This document shows, piece after piece, positions 35,026 to 45,974 of a stretch of DNA of 52,263 nt. The translations under genes were made by a program, and so were the position numbers. The notes under the pieces are model-generated. The model had not been told where the DNA came from. It did not search any database and saw nothing but the letters and a program-made list of their open reading frames with translations. The DNA comes from Candidatus Propionivibrio dominans (lineage in GTDB: Bacteria; Pseudomonadota; Gammaproteobacteria; Burkholderiales; Rhodocyclaceae): assembly GCA_016709335.1 (NCBI GenBank), contig JADJNC010000001.1, forward strand, positions 1 through 52,263, given 5' to 3'. The first letter of the stretch is position 1; every line of letters begins with the position of its first letter.

Positions 35026-36219
35026 ATGCATCACTTGCCCTACTGGCGCCTTTCCGCCTACTACTTCTTCTATTTCGCCTTTCTCGGTGCCTTTTCGCCC
35101 TACTTCGGGCTTTACCTGCAGTCACTCTCGTTTTCCGCCTGGGATATCGGCCTGTTGATGTCGCAGATGATGTTGATGCGGCTGTTCGGACCGTATCTCT
35201 GGGGTGTCCTCGCCGACCGCTTCGGGCAACGCTTGCCGATCATCCGCCTGACCAGCCTGCTGGCGCTGATCGCCTTCTCGGTCTTCTTTTTCATAGCCCG
35301 TTTTGAAGCGTTTCTGTTGGCCATGGCGGTCCTGTCCTTCTTCTGGGTCGCCGCGCTGCCGCTGGTCGAATCCCTGACCTTCGACCATCTTCGGGAAAAC
35401 CCGGCGCGCTACAGCCGCATCCGCCTGTGGGGGTCGATTGGTTTTATCGCTGCCGTACTCGGTACCGGCGCCTTGCTCGATCATCTGCCCTTGCCGAAAC
35501 TGCTCTGGGTCAGTGCTGTCGCCCTCGCCGGAATCCTGCTCTGCGCCCTGCTGGTGCCTGAATCGCCGGTTCATCACGCTGCGCTGGGCGAGCCGCAACC
35601 GGTCGGCGAAATCCTGCGCCAGCCACGCGTCAGAGCCTTGCTGGCGGCGTGTATTACCATGTCGGCGGCCCATGGTGCGCTGAACATCTTCTATTCGATC
35701 TTTTTGACCGATCACGGTTACAGCAAACTGCTTGTTGGCGGCTTGTGGTCGCTCGGCGTCGTGGCCGAAATCGCCGTGTTTTTCTTCATGTCGCAGGTTA
35801 TGCGGCGCTTCAGTCTGCGTACCATACTGCTGTCGAGTTTTTTAGCCGCCGTGGTGCGCTTCGTGATGATCGGCTGGGGTGTTGAATTTCCGCTCGTGCT
35901 GGCGCTGGCGCAACTCCTGCACGGGCTGACTTTCGGCGCTTTCCATGCGGCGGCAATCGCCGCGATCTACCGCTGGTTTCCGGGCCGCACCCGCTCGCGC
36001 GGTCAGGCCCTCTATTCCAGCCTGACCTTCGGCGCGGGCGGCTTGCTCGGCGGCTTGATCAGCGGCTGGACCTGGGGCTTCCTGGGCGCCGAACTGACTT
36101 TTGCCCTGAGTTCGGTTTATGCCCTGATCGGGCTGATTCTGGTGGCGGGCTGGATTCGCGAAGTGGATGTCAGCGAACCGAAGGCTTTGCACGTTGTCGA
36201 TACGCCTGACCTGGTTTGA
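35026..36219 (+). CDS. MFS transporter (HcaT/LacY-like MFS_1_like group)
   Basis: 397 residues with 12 predicted membrane segments. The N-terminus YWRLSAYYFFYFAFLGAFSP in part, and the loop LADRFGQRLPIIR, are typical of the phenylpropionate/nucleoside-like MFS group. The second half holds FHAAAIAAIYRWFPGRTRSRGQ. The substrate cannot be told from the sequence. Single gene between the DUF465 gene and leuC. Confidence 0.85.
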   Translation: MHHLPYWRLSAYYFFYFAFLGAFSPYFGLYLQSLSFSAWDIGLLMSQMMLMRLFGPYLWGVLADRFGQRLPIIRLTSLLALIAFSVFFFIARFEAFLLAMAVLSFFWVAALPLVESLTFDHLRENPARYSRIRLWGSIGFIAAVLGTGALLDHLPLPKLLWVSAVALAGILLCALLVPESPVHHAALGEPQPVGEILRQPRVRALLAACITMSAAHGALNIFYSIFLTDHGYSKLLVGGLWSLGVVAEIAVFFFMSQVMRRFSLRTILLSSFLAAVVRFVMIGWGVEFPLVLALAQLLHGLTFGAFHAAAIAAIYRWFPGRTRSRGQALYSSLTFGAGGLLGGLISGWTWGFLGAELTFALSSVYALIGLILVAGWIREVDVSEPKALHVVDTPDLV

Positions 36220-36319
36220 GCCGCGTCCATGCATGGTTCGGGCTGACAGCCCTGGCCAGCCGTGAGATAATCCAACGTTCCAATTGGCCACTCGGGCCTG
36301 ACTTTTCCGGATACGACCT

Positions 36320-37726
36320 ATGCCGCAAAACCTTTACGACAAACTTTGGCAAAGCCACGTGGTGCACGAAGAAGCCGATGGTACGGCGTTGATTTACATT
36401 GACCGTCATCTGGTGCACGAAGTGACCAGTCCGCAGGCCTTTGAGGGCTTGAAGCTGTCCGGTCGCAAACCCTGGCGTTTTTCATCGATCGTTGCCACCG
36501 CCGACCACAATACGCCGACCAATCACTGGGAACGCGGTATCGAGGATCCGGTTTCACGCCTGCAGGTGGAAACGCTTGACGCCAATATCCGTGAAGTCGG
36601 CGCACTGGCCTACTTTCCGTTCAAGGATCTGCGGCAGGGGGTCATTCATGTGATCGGTCCGGAAAACGGCGTGACGCTGCCCGGCATGACCGTCGTTTGC
36701 GGCGACTCGCACACCAGTACGCACGGCGCATTCGGCTGCATGGCGCAGGGTATCGGGACCTCCGAGGTCGAGCATGTTCTGGCCACGCAGTGTCTGTTGC
36801 AGAAAAAGTCGAAGACCATGCTGATTCGTGTCGAGGGCAAGCTGGGCAAGGGCGTGACCGCCAAGGATATTGCGCTGGCCATGATTGGCCATATCGGTAC
36901 GGCGGGCGGAACGGGTTATGCCATCGAGTTTGGCGGCAGTACGATTCGCGGACTGTCGATGGAAGCCCGCATGACGTTGTGCAACATGGCCATCGAAGCC
37001 GGTGCACGGATGGGCTTCATCGCCGTCGATGAGACAACCATCGAGTACCTGAAAGGACGCCCCTATGCACCAACGGGCGACCAGTGGGATGCGGCGGTGG
37101 CCTTCTGGCGCACGCTGCGCAGCGACGAGGGTGCCGTGTTTGATTGTGTCATCGACATGCGTGCCGAGGATATTCAGCCACAGGTGACCTGGGGTACGTC
37201 ACCCGAGATGGTTGTGGCGATCGGTGACAAGGTTCCCGATCCGGCCGCTGAAAAGGATCAGTCGCGTCGAGAGGGGATGGAACTGGCGCTCAAGTACATG
37301 GGACTTGAGGCCAACACGCCAATCAAGTCGATTGCCATCGACAAGGTATTTATCGGCTCATGTACCAATTCACGCATCGAAGACTTGCGTGCTGCGGCCA
37401 ACGTCGTCAAGGGTCGCAAGGTGTCGGCCGACGTCATGCTGGCGCTGGTGGTTCCGGGTTCCGGTCTGGTCAAGCAGCAGGCCGAGCGTGAGGGACTGGA
37501 CAAGATTTTTGTTGCTGCTGGTTTTGAGTGGCGTGAGCCGGGCTGTTCAATGTGTCTGGCGATGAATGCCGACCGCCTGGAACCTGGAGAACGTTGTGCC
37601 TCGACTTCGAATCGCAACTTCGAGGGCCGGCAGGGCGCCGGTGGCCGCACTCATCTTGTGAGTCCGGAGATGGCGGCTGCGGCCGCGATTGCCGGGCATT
37701 TTGCCGATGTTCGTGAATTGCTTTAA
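36320..37726 (+). CDS. leuC: 3-isopropylmalate dehydratase large subunit
   Basis: 468 residues. With LeuD isomerises 2- to 3-isopropylmalate in leucine synthesis. The [4Fe-4S] ligands are in [13 protein letters not shown] and GCSMCLAMN; the aconitase signature [20 protein letters not shown] is present in part. First gene of the leu block; the leuA gene is not in the window. Confidence 0.96.
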   Translation: MPQNLYDKLWQSHVVHEEADGTALIYIDRHLVHEVTSPQAFEGLKLSGRKPWRFSSIVATADHNTPTNHWERGIEDPVSRLQVETLDANIREVGALAYFPFKDLRQGVIHVIGPENGVTLPGMTVVCGDSHTSTHGAFGCMAQGIGTSEVEHVLATQCLLQKKSKTMLIRVEGKLGKGVTAKDIALAMIGHIGTAGGTGYAIEFGGSTIRGLSMEARMTLCNMAIEAGARMGFIAVDETTIEYLKGRPYAPTGDQWDAAVAFWRTLRSDEGAVFDCVIDMRAEDIQPQVTWGTSPEMVVAIGDKVPDPAAEKDQSRREGMELALKYMGLEANTPIKSIAIDKVFIGSCTNSRIEDLRAAANVVKGRKVSADVMLALVVPGSGLVKQQAEREGLDKIFVAAGFEWREPGCSMCLAMNADRLEPGERCASTSNRNFEGRQGAGGRTHLVSPEMAAAAAIAGHFADVRELL

Positions 37727-37737
37727 GGATATAAACC

Positions 37738-37866
37738 ATGAAAAAACTCATTTTCGTTCTTTTAGTCGTTGTTCAAGGAATCTCGCTGTCGGCCTGCAAC
37801 ACCGTGCAGGGTGTCGGCAAGGATATCAGTAAAGGTGGTCAGGCCATCGAGAATTCTGCCAAGTAA
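37738..37866 (+). CDS. Entericidin-like small lipoprotein
   Basis: 42 residues: MKKLIFVLLVVVQGISLSAC is a lipoprotein signal with the acylated Cys20, followed by NTVQGVGKDISKGGQAIENS, the entericidin A/B pattern. Small lipoproteins of this type between leuC and leuD are usual in betaproteobacteria. In E. coli the entericidins form an antidote/toxin pair; only one is found here. AAGGAT precedes the ATG. Confidence 0.85.
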   Translation: MKKLIFVLLVVVQGISLSACNTVQGVGKDISKGGQAIENSAK

Positions 37867-37887
37867 GGCAGTCTTACAAGGGAAATC

Positions 37888-38544
37888 ATGGAAAAGTTTG
37901 TTCGCCTGGAAGGGCTGGTTGCACCGCTTGATCGCGCCAATGTCGACACCGATGCCATCATTCCGAAGCAGTTCCTGAAGTCGATCAAGCGTTCGGGTTT
38001 CGGCCCGAACCTGTTCGACGAATGGCGCTATATGGATATGGGTCAGCCCGGAGAAGACTGCACCGGGCGTCCGCGCAATCCCGATTTTTTTCTCAATCAG
38101 CCGCGCTATCAGGGTGCGCAGATTCTGCTGACGCGGAAGAACTTTGGTTGCGGCAGTTCGCGCGAACATGCGCCATGGGCTTTGCTTGATTTTGGTTTCC
38201 AGGCAATCCTCGCCGAGAGCTATGCCGAGATCTTTTTCAACAACTGCTTCAAGAACGGCATTCTGCCAATCGTGCTGCCGGCGGCTGACATCGATCTGCT
38301 GATGGCCGAGGTTCAGGCAACGCCGGGTTACAGGCTGGTGATTGATCTTGAGCAGCAGGTGGTGGTTCTGCCGGCGGGCAAGGTGCTGCCTTTTACGGTG
38401 GATGCCTTCCGCAAGGAGTGCCTGCTCAAGGGCTGGGATGACATTGGTCTGACGTTGCGTCACGCCGACAAGATTCGCGTATTCGAGGAAAAGCGGCGAA
38501 ACGAGCAGCCGTGGCTGTTCGCCACGGGAGCAAGTAGTGCGTAA
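37888..38544 (+). CDS. leuD: 3-isopropylmalate dehydratase small subunit
   Basis: 218 residues with the swivel-domain features [20 protein letters not shown] in part, and [15 protein letters not shown]. Forms the heterodimer with LeuC. Overlaps the following membrane-protein gene by eight bases. Confidence 0.95.
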   Translation: MEKFVRLEGLVAPLDRANVDTDAIIPKQFLKSIKRSGFGPNLFDEWRYMDMGQPGEDCTGRPRNPDFFLNQPRYQGAQILLTRKNFGCGSSREHAPWALLDFGFQAILAESYAEIFFNNCFKNGILPIVLPAADIDLLMAEVQATPGYRLVIDLEQQVVVLPAGKVLPFTVDAFRKECLLKGWDDIGLTLRHADKIRVFEEKRRNEQPWLFATGASSA

Positions 38545-38845
38545 GCTGGCAGGTCGGCTGCTGCACGCCTTCGTTGGCTTTCTGTGCGCGCATTGCATGG
38601 CGGCTTTCGTTGTCATGGGGCTGGCCTTCATCGGTTTCGGTCTGGCTTCGCTCAACCTGCTCTACCTGATTCGCGCCAATGCCGAACTGGTCTTGCAGCA
38701 TGGTGCCATGGCCCTGCTCGACGGCGCGCTGCAACAGTTGCTTGAATTGTTCGGCCTGGGTTTTTCGGGCTTGGCCATGTATCTGGTATTCAAGGTGTGT
38801 GAACATATTCTGGTCGAGAAGTTGTTAAATCAGCATGGAGAATGA
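38537..38845 (+). CDS. Small membrane protein between leuD and leuB
   Basis: 102 residues from GTG inside the end of leuD. Two predicted membrane segments ([20 protein letters not shown] and, later, [16 protein letters not shown]). The overlap with leuD indicates translational coupling. I do not recognise a family; similar small proteins at this place occur in related genomes from memory. Role in leucine synthesis not evident. Confidence 0.65.
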   Translation: MRKLAGRLLHAFVGFLCAHCMAAFVVMGLAFIGFGLASLNLLYLIRANAELVLQHGAMALLDGALQQLLELFGLGFSGLAMYLVFKVCEHILVEKLLNQHGE

Positions 38846-38849
38846 AGTA

Positions 38850-39914
38850 ATGAAGATTTGCGTTCTGCCCGGTGACGGCATTGGCCCGGAAATCATGGCC
38901 GAGGCCGTGCGCGTCCTGAAAGCGCTCGACTTGAAGTTCGAACTGGAAGAAGCGCTGCTCGGTGGGTGCGCAGTCGATGCGACGGGAAATCCGTATCCGG
39001 AAGCCACGCAGAAGCTGGCACAAGCGGCCGATGCGGTGCTGCTCGGTGCGGTCGGTGGCCCGAAGTGGGACGTGTTGCCGCGTGAGCAGCGTCCGGAGCG
39101 CGGTCTGCTGGGCATCCGCAAGCAGCTTGGATTGTTTGCCAATCTTCGACCGGCCATTCTTTACCCGGAACTTGCCAATGCTTCGACACTCAAACCCGAG
39201 GTGGTTGCCGGACTCGACATCCTGATCGTGCGCGAACTGACGGGAGACATTTACTTCGGGCAGCCACGCGGTATCGAGATGCGCGAAGTGGATGGCAGGA
39301 TGCAGCGCTTTGGTTTCAACACCATGCACTACAGCGAGAACGAGATTCGGCGCATCGGGCGGGTCGCTTTCGAAGCCGCGCGCAAGCGCAACAGGAAAGT
39401 GTGCTCGGTCGACAAGATGAACGTTCTCGAAACGACGCAGCTCTGGCGCGACGTGATGAGCGAACTTGCGCCCGAGTATCCTGACGTCGAGTTGTCGCAT
39501 CTGCTAGTCGACAACGCTGCAATGCAACTGGTGAAAGCGCCCAGGCAGTTTGACGTGATGGTCACCGGCAACATGTTCGGCGACATCCTGTCGGACGAGG
39601 CCTCGATGCTCACCGGTTCGATCGGCATGCTGCCTTCGGCTTCGCTCGACGAGAAGAACAAGGGGCTGTACGAGCCATGCCATGGTTCGGCGCCGGATAT
39701 TGCGGGTATGGGCGTGGCCAATCCGCTGGCGACGATTCTGTCGGTGGCCATGATGTTGCGCTATACCTTCTCGATGGAGGAGGTCGCACAGCGAATCGAG
39801 AGCGCAGTGAAGAAAGTGCTGGCACAGGGTTATCGTACCGGTGACATCTACGAGGCGGGTACCAACAAGGTGGGTACCCGAGCCATGGGCGAAGCCGTGC
39901 TGGCGGCACTTTGA
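38850..39914 (+). CDS. leuB: 3-isopropylmalate dehydrogenase
   Basis: 354 residues. NAD-dependent oxidative decarboxylation of 3-isopropylmalate. Signature [20 protein letters not shown] and the [14 protein letters not shown] loop are present. The ATG giving [20 protein letters not shown] is chosen, nine bases after GGAG; an ATG five codons earlier is also in frame. Last leu gene of the block, followed by asd. Confidence 0.95.
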   Translation: MKICVLPGDGIGPEIMAEAVRVLKALDLKFELEEALLGGCAVDATGNPYPEATQKLAQAADAVLLGAVGGPKWDVLPREQRPERGLLGIRKQLGLFANLRPAILYPELANASTLKPEVVAGLDILIVRELTGDIYFGQPRGIEMREVDGRMQRFGFNTMHYSENEIRRIGRVAFEAARKRNRKVCSVDKMNVLETTQLWRDVMSELAPEYPDVELSHLLVDNAAMQLVKAPRQFDVMVTGNMFGDILSDEASMLTGSIGMLPSASLDEKNKGLYEPCHGSAPDIAGMGVANPLATILSVAMMLRYTFSMEEVAQRIESAVKKVLAQGYRTGDIYEAGTNKVGTRAMGEAVLAAL

Positions 39915-39958
39915 CTCAATTGATCAAGTGATCTCGCAGTTTTTTTGAGGCAAGGGAA

Positions 39959-41089
39959 ATGAAGAAGGTTGGTCTGGTTGGCTGGCGCGGCATGGTCGGT
40001 TCGGTGCTCTTGCAGCGCATGGAGGAAGAGCACGACTTCGATCTCATCGAGCCCGTATATTTCTCGACCTCGGCGATTGGCGGCATGGCGCCGACGCTGG
40101 GTGGCAAGGAAGGCGGCGTGTTGCAGGATGCCTCGTCGATCGATCTGCTCAGACAGATGGACATTGTCATGACCTGTCAGGGCGGTGATTACACCAAGGA
40201 AGTTTTTCCCCGGTTGCGTGCGGTCGGCTGGAACGGTCACTGGATCGATGCGGCCTCCTCGCTGCGTATGGAGAAGGATGCTGTTATCATTCTTGACCCG
40301 GTTAATCTCGATGTCATACTGGATGCTTTCTCCAAAGGCGGCAGGAACTGGATCGGCGGCAACTGCACGGTTTCACTGATGCTGATGGGCATTGGCGGTC
40401 TGTTCAGGAACGACCTCGTGGAATGGGTTTCGGCGATGACCTACCAGGCCGCTTCGGGTGCTGGCGCGCAAAACATGCGTGAACTTCTGGCCCAGATGGG
40501 CGCGCTGCATGACGCAGTCAAGACCGATCTGGCGGATCCGGCTTCGGCCATCCTCGACATCGACCGCAAGGTTGCCGAGGTGATGCGTGCTCCTGGTTTT
40601 CCGAGCAAGAACTTTCGTAATACGGCACTGGCGGGCAGTCTGATTCCGTGGATTGACGATGCAGTCGGTGGTGGTCAGTCGAAGGAAGAGTGGAAGGGTG
40701 GTGCCGAGACCAACAAGATTCTCGGACGTCCTCCTTTCCGTTCGCCCGGCAGCATTCCGGTCGACGGTCTGTGCGTGCGCATCGGAGCCATGCGCTGTCA
40801 CGCGCAGGGACTGACCATCAAGCTCAGAACGGATGTCCCGCTCGACGAGGTGTCCGACATCATCACGCGAGACAATCCGTGGGCAAAAGTGGTGCCGAAC
40901 GAGCGCGAGATCAGTGAGCGCGAGCTGACGCCCGCTGCTGTGAACGGTACGCTGAGTGTGCCGGTTGGCCGTCTGCACAAGCTGGCAATGGGCCCCGAGT
41001 ATCTTGCCGCCTTTACTGTCGGCGACCAGCTGTTGTGGGGCGCTGCCGAGCCTTTGCGTCGCATGTTGCGTATCCTGCTTGATAACTGA
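39959..41089 (+). CDS. asd: Aspartate-semialdehyde dehydrogenase
   Basis: 376 residues, the longer Gram-negative type. The NADP-binding N-terminus is [18 protein letters not shown]; the active-site Cys is in [12 protein letters not shown], and later NKILGRPPF and [16 protein letters not shown]. Reduces aspartyl phosphate to the semialdehyde for lysine/diaminopimelate, threonine and methionine synthesis. Terminator downstream. Confidence 0.95.
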   Translation: MKKVGLVGWRGMVGSVLLQRMEEEHDFDLIEPVYFSTSAIGGMAPTLGGKEGGVLQDASSIDLLRQMDIVMTCQGGDYTKEVFPRLRAVGWNGHWIDAASSLRMEKDAVIILDPVNLDVILDAFSKGGRNWIGGNCTVSLMLMGIGGLFRNDLVEWVSAMTYQAASGAGAQNMRELLAQMGALHDAVKTDLADPASAILDIDRKVAEVMRAPGFPSKNFRNTALAGSLIPWIDDAVGGGQSKEEWKGGAETNKILGRPPFRSPGSIPVDGLCVRIGAMRCHAQGLTIKLRTDVPLDEVSDIITRDNPWAKVVPNEREISERELTPAAVNGTLSVPVGRLHKLAMGPEYLAAFTVGDQLLWGAAEPLRRMLRILLDN

Positions 41090-41115
41090 TTGATAACCCA
41101 TTGATTTTATAAGAT

Positions 41116-41147
41116 AAAAAATCGGGGGTTGCGCCCCGGTTTTTTTA
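41116..41147 (+). terminator. Intrinsic terminator after asd
   Basis: AAAAAATCGGGG, a short loop, CCCCGGTTTTTTT. The A-run and T-run allow pairing in both directions, but its position fits the end of the leu-asd transcript. Confidence 0.8.
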
Positions 41148-41244
41148 TTTGCTTAAATTTTCACATCACAAGCAAGTTTAGCTTGCATGGCTAACTCCAT
41201 GATGTTATTTTAATAATTCCGATTTCGACGCTCAGGGTGGCGCC

Positions 41245-44200
41245 GTGACTAAAAAAACATATCAAACGCTAAAACATCTCGGGTTGCGTACCTCCGTAAT
41301 GGCGGTTGCTTCCTGCCTCGCTCTCTCAGGAGTGCCGCTGGACGCACATGCAGCGGGTCTCGGGAAAATTGTCGTGTTTTCCTCGCTTGGGCAACCCTTG
41401 CGCGCCGAGATCGAAGTTACCGCGCCTCCTGAAGAGCTGTCCGGCATGAAGGCGCAACTGGCATCGCCAGAAGCCTTCAAACAGGCCGGCCTGGATTACG
41501 CCACGACCTTGCTGGGTATCCGCTTCGGGATTGACAAGCGTGCCAACGGCCAGTCCGTCATCAAGCTAAGTTCCGACAAGCCGATCAATGATCCATTCAT
41601 TGATATGCTGCTTGAGCTCAACTGGGCTTCCGGTCGTCTGGTTCGCGAATACACCTTCCTGCTCGATCCGCCAGAGCTTGCGGTAAAGGCCACCGCACCA
41701 GTGGCACTGGCGACGGACAAGCCGGCAATGGCAAGCAAGCCACCGGCAAGCGCGCGTTCGACGCCACCGATTGACGACGAGTTGCGCGGCAGGGCACTGG
41801 CCAGGAGTCGTACCCAGGAGCCAGTCAAAAAAACAGCGGAACAGCCGGTCGAGGGACAACAAGTACGTGAAGTCAGACGTGGAGACACCTTGAACAGGAT
41901 CGCCAGCGAAACCAAACCGGAAGGCGTTTCACTGGATCAGATGCTGGTCGGCCTGTTGCGCGCCAATCAGGAGGCTTTTGACGGCGGCAACATGAACCGG
42001 CTGAGGGCCGGCAGGATTCTTACGATTCCTGAAAAATCTGCCATTGAGGCTGTTTCCTCGGGCGAAGCCAGGAAAATTGTCGTTGCCCAGTCTTCTGACT
42101 GGAACGCTTACAGGAGCAAGCTGGCGGCCGTTGCGGCGCAGGCACCGGTGAAGGAAGAGGCCGCCAAGCAGGAGGCCTCAGGCAAGATAACGGCAAAGGT
42201 TGAGGACAAATCTACGCCGTCAGCGGAGCCCAAGGATCAGCTCAAGGTTTCCAAAACCGAGATGAGCGGTACCAAGCCGATTACCGTGGCCAAGCCAAAC
42301 GCCGAAGACCAGATCGCCAAGGAAAAGGCGCTCAGTGAAGCCAATCAACGCCTGGCCATGCTTGAGAAAAATATGGCCGACTTGCAGAAGCTGATTGAAC
42401 TGAAAAATCAGAACCTGGCCGAATTGCAAAAGCAGGCCGCCGACAAGAACATGCCGGTTGAAGCGAAAAAACCGGCGGAAGAAGCCAAGCCGCAAACACC
42501 ACCGCCAGTCCCAGTCCCGGTCCCGGTCGTCGTTCCGGCCAAGGTTGAGCCGGTAGCGGTTGCGGTAGAAAAGCCCGTGGAAAAACCGGCTGAAGTGAAA
42601 GCGCCTGAACCGGTCGCCAAGCCCGAGGAAGTCAAACCCGAGCCTAAGCCTGAAGTCAAGCCGGAGCCCAAACCGGCTGAAATGCCCAAGCCAAAACCAA
42701 AACCAGTGCCACCTCCTCCTCCTCCCGAGGAACCAGGTTTTATAGACGGTTTGCTTGACAATCCGCTGGCCCTGGCCGGTGGTGGTGGAATTCTGGCGCT
42801 CATCGCTGCTTACTTTGTTGCTCGCCGTCGACGCGCCAGCCAGCAGGAAGCCCCGCTCAATTTGAGCAGCACCCTGTCTCCGCAGAGCACGAGTCTGACC
42901 GCCAATTCGGTCTTTCGCAGTACGGGAGGACAGAGCGTCGATACCTCTCATACGCCTGATCAAACCGATTTCAGTCAAGCTGGACCGGGCAGTATCGATA
43001 CCGATGAGGTTGATCCGGTGGCCGAAGCCGACGTTTATATGGCGTATGGCCGTGATGTGCAGGCCGAGGAAATACTGGTTGAAGCCCGGCTGAAAGATCC
43101 GAAGCGTTATGCCATTCATTTGAAGTTGCTTGAAATCTATTCCAACCGGAAGGATCTCAAGCAATTCGAGTCGCTGGCGACCGATCTCTATACTGAGTCG
43201 GGGGGTGTCGGGGCCGACTGGGAAAAGGCGGCCGCGATGGGTATCAAGCTCGATCCGGGCAATCCGCTGTTCAGTGCCTCGGCACCGGCCACTCCGACGG
43301 CGTTTGATGCGGATGCAACGGTGATTGTTTCTGCGCAGACGCCCAGGAACACGGTTTCCTTGCCGGGAGAATTGTCGCATCTGGCTGACACGGCAAGCAC
43401 TGGCGAACCCGAATCGGGTTCCCCGGCTCCCGTCGCGGTCGACATGGCCAGCCTCGATTTTGATCTCGGTCTCGGGGATGACAAACCTTTGGCTGCTCCT
43501 GACAATCTCAAGGCGGAGATGGAAGAGACGCTCAGGTTGCCGGAACCTGTGGTTGAGGCCGGGGCGCTCGATTTTGATCTTGCGGCTGATCATGCCGTGG
43601 TTTCCGATTCTGCAACGGCTGCTGATGCCAACGTGCCCGATCTTGACCTGAATCTGCCCGATTTCTCGACCGCAGCGGCATCCGGTCAGGAAGCCAAAAA
43701 TGAGGTTGCCGATCTTGATTTTGACCTCGGATTCGATTCGAGCCCTGCAACGGAATCGACCGGAACGTCGTCGATTCCTCAAAGCAAGCCGAGTGACGAA
43801 CCGTATCTCGCTTCGGTCAATGAAGACGGCGTAGAATTCGACGTCAGTCTCACCGAGTCGACTTTCCTCGGCCAGTCGATGCCCGAGCCATCGGCCTTCG
43901 ATATGACATCGATCAACCTTGACCTCAAGGAGCCGGAAATCGTGATTCCGGCACCGTTGCCGTCTGCTGTCGTCGAAGCCGACGCTTCGCCGGATTCGTG
44001 CCCGGATTCATCCTACGAGAGCGTTCAGGTATCGACCGCTGTCAATGAGGATTTCGCGATGCAGCAGGCAGAAACACTGATTACTCAGCGCTCAGTTGAT
44101 ACGCCGAATATATCATACGAGAGCGTTCAGGTATCTACCGCTGTCAATGCGGATTTTGCCACGGAGCAGGCCGAAACGCTGATCAGCCCACGCGTCGTTG

Positions 44201-44469
44201 CAGAGCCGGATATGTTGCCGGAACAGGACTTTTCGACGATGCAGTCGGAAACGGTCATTAATCGGCAAGTTGGCGGTGACCCGGATTCTGAGCCGGACTC
44301 CGCCATCAATGCTAAAGAAGAAGTGACGACCAAACTTGAACTGGCGAAAGCTTACGAGGAAATGGGTGACTTCGAGGGTGCACGCGAACTCCTGCAGGAG
44401 GTTTTGAAAGAGGGAGACGTCGCACAACAGGAGAAAGCAAAGTCTATCCTGACCAAGATCGGCGAATAA
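41245..44469 (+). CDS. fimV: FimV-family peptidoglycan-binding hub protein
   Basis: 1074 residues from GTG. Signal peptide (1-36), conserved FimV N-terminal domain (about 38-150: LGKIVVFSSLGQPLRAEIEV), LysM domain (about 206-262: VREVRRGDTLNRIASE), coiled coil (about 355-400), a long Pro/Lys/Glu linker, one membrane segment (about 505-527: NPLALAGGGGILALIAAYFV) followed by RRRR. The very acidic cytoplasmic part ends in the FimV C-terminal TPR motif (LAKAYEEMGDFEGARELLQE). It carries an internal duplication (SYESVQVSTAVN twice, 34 codons apart). In Pseudomonas FimV organises polar type IV pili and cAMP signalling. Confidence 0.93.
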   Translation: MTKKTYQTLKHLGLRTSVMAVASCLALSGVPLDAHAAGLGKIVVFSSLGQPLRAEIEVTAPPEELSGMKAQLASPEAFKQAGLDYATTLLGIRFGIDKRANGQSVIKLSSDKPINDPFIDMLLELNWASGRLVREYTFLLDPPELAVKATAPVALATDKPAMASKPPASARSTPPIDDELRGRALARSRTQEPVKKTAEQPVEGQQVREVRRGDTLNRIASETKPEGVSLDQMLVGLLRANQEAFDGGNMNRLRAGRILTIPEKSAIEAVSSGEARKIVVAQSSDWNAYRSKLAAVAAQAPVKEEAAKQEASGKITAKVEDKSTPSAEPKDQLKVSKTEMSGTKPITVAKPNAEDQIAKEKALSEANQRLAMLEKNMADLQKLIELKNQNLAELQKQAADKNMPVEAKKPAEEAKPQTPPPVPVPVPVVVPAKVEPVAVAVEKPVEKPAEVKAPEPVAKPEEVKPEPKPEVKPEPKPAEMPKPKPKPVPPPPPPEEPGFIDGLLDNPLALAGGGGILALIAAYFVARRRRASQQEAPLNLSSTLSPQSTSLTANSVFRSTGGQSVDTSHTPDQTDFSQAGPGSIDTDEVDPVAEADVYMAYGRDVQAEEILVEARLKDPKRYAIHLKLLEIYSNRKDLKQFESLATDLYTESGGVGADWEKAAAMGIKLDPGNPLFSASAPATPTAFDADATVIVSAQTPRNTVSLPGELSHLADTASTGEPESGSPAPVAVDMASLDFDLGLGDDKPLAAPDNLKAEMEETLRLPEPVVEAGALDFDLAADHAVVSDSATAADANVPDLDLNLPDFSTAAASGQEAKNEVADLDFDLGFDSSPATESTGTSSIPQSKPSDEPYLASVNEDGVEFDVSLTESTFLGQSMPEPSAFDMTSINLDLKEPEIVIPAPLPSAVVEADASPDSCPDSSYESVQVSTAVNEDFAMQQAETLITQRSVDTPNISYESVQVSTAVNADFATEQAETLISPRVVAEPDMLPEQDFSTMQSETVINRQVGGDPDSEPDSAINAKEEVTTKLELAKAYEEMGDFEGARELLQEVLKEGDVAQQEKAKSILTKIGE

Positions 44470-44492
44470 GCCGCAGGCTAAGTAAAATGCAG

Positions 44493-44527
44493 GCCGTAGC
44501 TCTTAACCGGGCTACGGCTTTTGTTTT
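44493..44527 (+). terminator. Intrinsic terminator after fimV
   Basis: GCCGTAGC, ten bases, GCTACGGC followed by a T-rich tract. It lies upstream of the ATG chosen for the next gene, which rules out the longer start there. Confidence 0.85.
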
Positions 44528-44552
44528 TAACGATTCCGGAGTCGACTGGCGC

Positions 44553-45155
44553 ATGCCGAGCCTTACCGTCCATCCGACGACACGTCTCATCGTCTGGCTT
44601 CTGCTTGTGCTTGCCGTTCAGTGCTTGACTGGCACAGCGCTGATTGCGGCCTTTCTGTTGCTGCCACTGTTCGGAATGCGCGTTGTTCAGCGAGGCGGGC
44701 GTCTGATCTGGCGTGCGCGCTGGCTGCTGATCTCGCTCCTTGTCATTTTTTCCTGGGGTGTTGCCGGCGAACCGCTGTGGAATGGCGCCCTTGCGCCAAC
44801 ACAGGAAGGCCTGCTGGAAGCACTTACCCATCTCGGGCGTCTGTTGCTGGTGTTGATGGCCGTTGCCGCTTTTCTCGAAGCCATGCCGCTCCCCGATTTG
44901 CTGGCGGCCACTCATGCCTTGCTCAAACCCCTGCGCCATTTCGGGTTTGACACCGATCGTGGTGTCGTTCGTCTCATGCTGGTACTGCGTTATTTTGAAT
45001 CGCTGCCGCGCCCGCGCGACTGGCGAGCCTTGCTCAACGCACCGGCGTCGAGCGATGGCGAACTGGTTGAAGTGAGCCATCAGCCGTTGCGCTGGCTGGA
45101 CTACTTTGTTGCACTGAGCTGTGCTGGCGCAGTGATGTTTTTTTGTTTCAGCTAG
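44553..45155 (+). CDS. CbiQ/EcfT-like membrane protein
   Basis: 200 residues with about five hydrophobic segments (LIVWLLLVLAVQCLTGTALI, WLLISLLVIFSWGVAG, LLLVLMAVAAFL). The cytoplasmic parts ALLKPLRHFGFDTDR and VRLMLVLRYFESLPRP recall the coupling helices of ECF transporter T components. No A or S component is nearby. The ATG after the fimV terminator is used (MPSLTVHPTTRL). Immediately upstream of truA. Confidence 0.6.
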   Translation: MPSLTVHPTTRLIVWLLLVLAVQCLTGTALIAAFLLLPLFGMRVVQRGGRLIWRARWLLISLLVIFSWGVAGEPLWNGALAPTQEGLLEALTHLGRLLLVLMAVAAFLEAMPLPDLLAATHALLKPLRHFGFDTDRGVVRLMLVLRYFESLPRPRDWRALLNAPASSDGELVEVSHQPLRWLDYFVALSCAGAVMFFCFS

Positions 45156-45164
45156 GCGCTCAGG

Positions 45165-45956
45165 ATGAGAATTGCCCTCGGTGTTGAATATGACGGGAGC
45201 GCATTCCATGGCTGGCAGAAGCAGCCGCGTGGCAACACGGTTCAGGACGCGCTGCAGGCGGCGCTGAGCAAGATTGCCGGACTGCCGGTAGCGGTGGTGT
45301 GTGCCGGCCGGACCGATGCCGGTGTGCATGCGACGGCTCAGGTGGTGCATTTCGACACACGGGTTGAGCGCCCGCTGAGTGCCTGGGTACGCGGTACCAA
45401 CACCTACCTTCCGGCGGCAGTGGCCGTCCGCTGGGCGCATCCGGTGACAGACGATTTTCATGCGCGCTTCTCGGCGTATGCCCGCTGCTATCGTTACCTC
45501 CTGATCAACCGTCAGCAACGAACTGGCGTATGGCATGGTCGCGCCGGCTGGTATCATCACCCGCTCGACGTGGAGATCATGCAACAGGCCGCCGCAATGT
45601 TGCTCGGCGAGCACGATTTTTCTGCCTTCCGGGCGGCAGATTGCCAGGCCAGGACACCGGTCAGGACGATCCGGACAGCCGATGTGCAACGATCCGGTGA
45701 AATGATTGTCTTTGATTTTGAAGCGGGCGCGTACCTGCACCACATGGTACGCAATCTGGTCGGCAGTCTGGTTTATGTCGGGCAGGGCAAACATCCCCCC
45801 GAGTGGATCGGCCACTTGCTCACCTTGCGCGATCGCCGTCTGGCGGCACCCACCTTCCCGGCGGCCGGGCTCTATCTGGTCGCTGTCAGGTATCAGCCGC
45901 TGTGGGGATTGCCGGTCAGCGAGGATTCGTTTCTGCCGGGTATCTCCGGTCTTTGA
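45165..45956 (+). CDS. truA: tRNA pseudouridine(38-40) synthase
   Basis: 263 residues. Catalytic Asp in CAGRTDAGVHATAQVVHF; N-terminus RIALGVEYDGSAFHGWQKQP and later ARCYRYLLIN and HHMVRNLVGSLVYVG are TruA signatures. Modifies the anticodon arm of many tRNAs. Its position before trpF is usual in proteobacteria. Confidence 0.96.
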   Translation: MRIALGVEYDGSAFHGWQKQPRGNTVQDALQAALSKIAGLPVAVVCAGRTDAGVHATAQVVHFDTRVERPLSAWVRGTNTYLPAAVAVRWAHPVTDDFHARFSAYARCYRYLLINRQQRTGVWHGRAGWYHHPLDVEIMQQAAAMLLGEHDFSAFRAADCQARTPVRTIRTADVQRSGEMIVFDFEAGAYLHHMVRNLVGSLVYVGQGKHPPEWIGHLLTLRDRRLAAPTFPAAGLYLVAVRYQPLWGLPVSEDSFLPGISGL

Positions 45957-45974
45957 GAATCAGGAATTTTGACG

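Noticed and set aside
42220..43782. A 520-codon minus-strand frame opposite fimV
   Set aside because: Antisense shadow of the acidic/proline-rich FimV region; composition is an Arg/Phe/Gly-rich artefact.
44478..45815. A 445-codon minus-strand frame opposite the cbiQ-like gene and truA
   Set aside because: truA is unmistakable on the plus strand; the antisense frame has no motif and no ribosome site.
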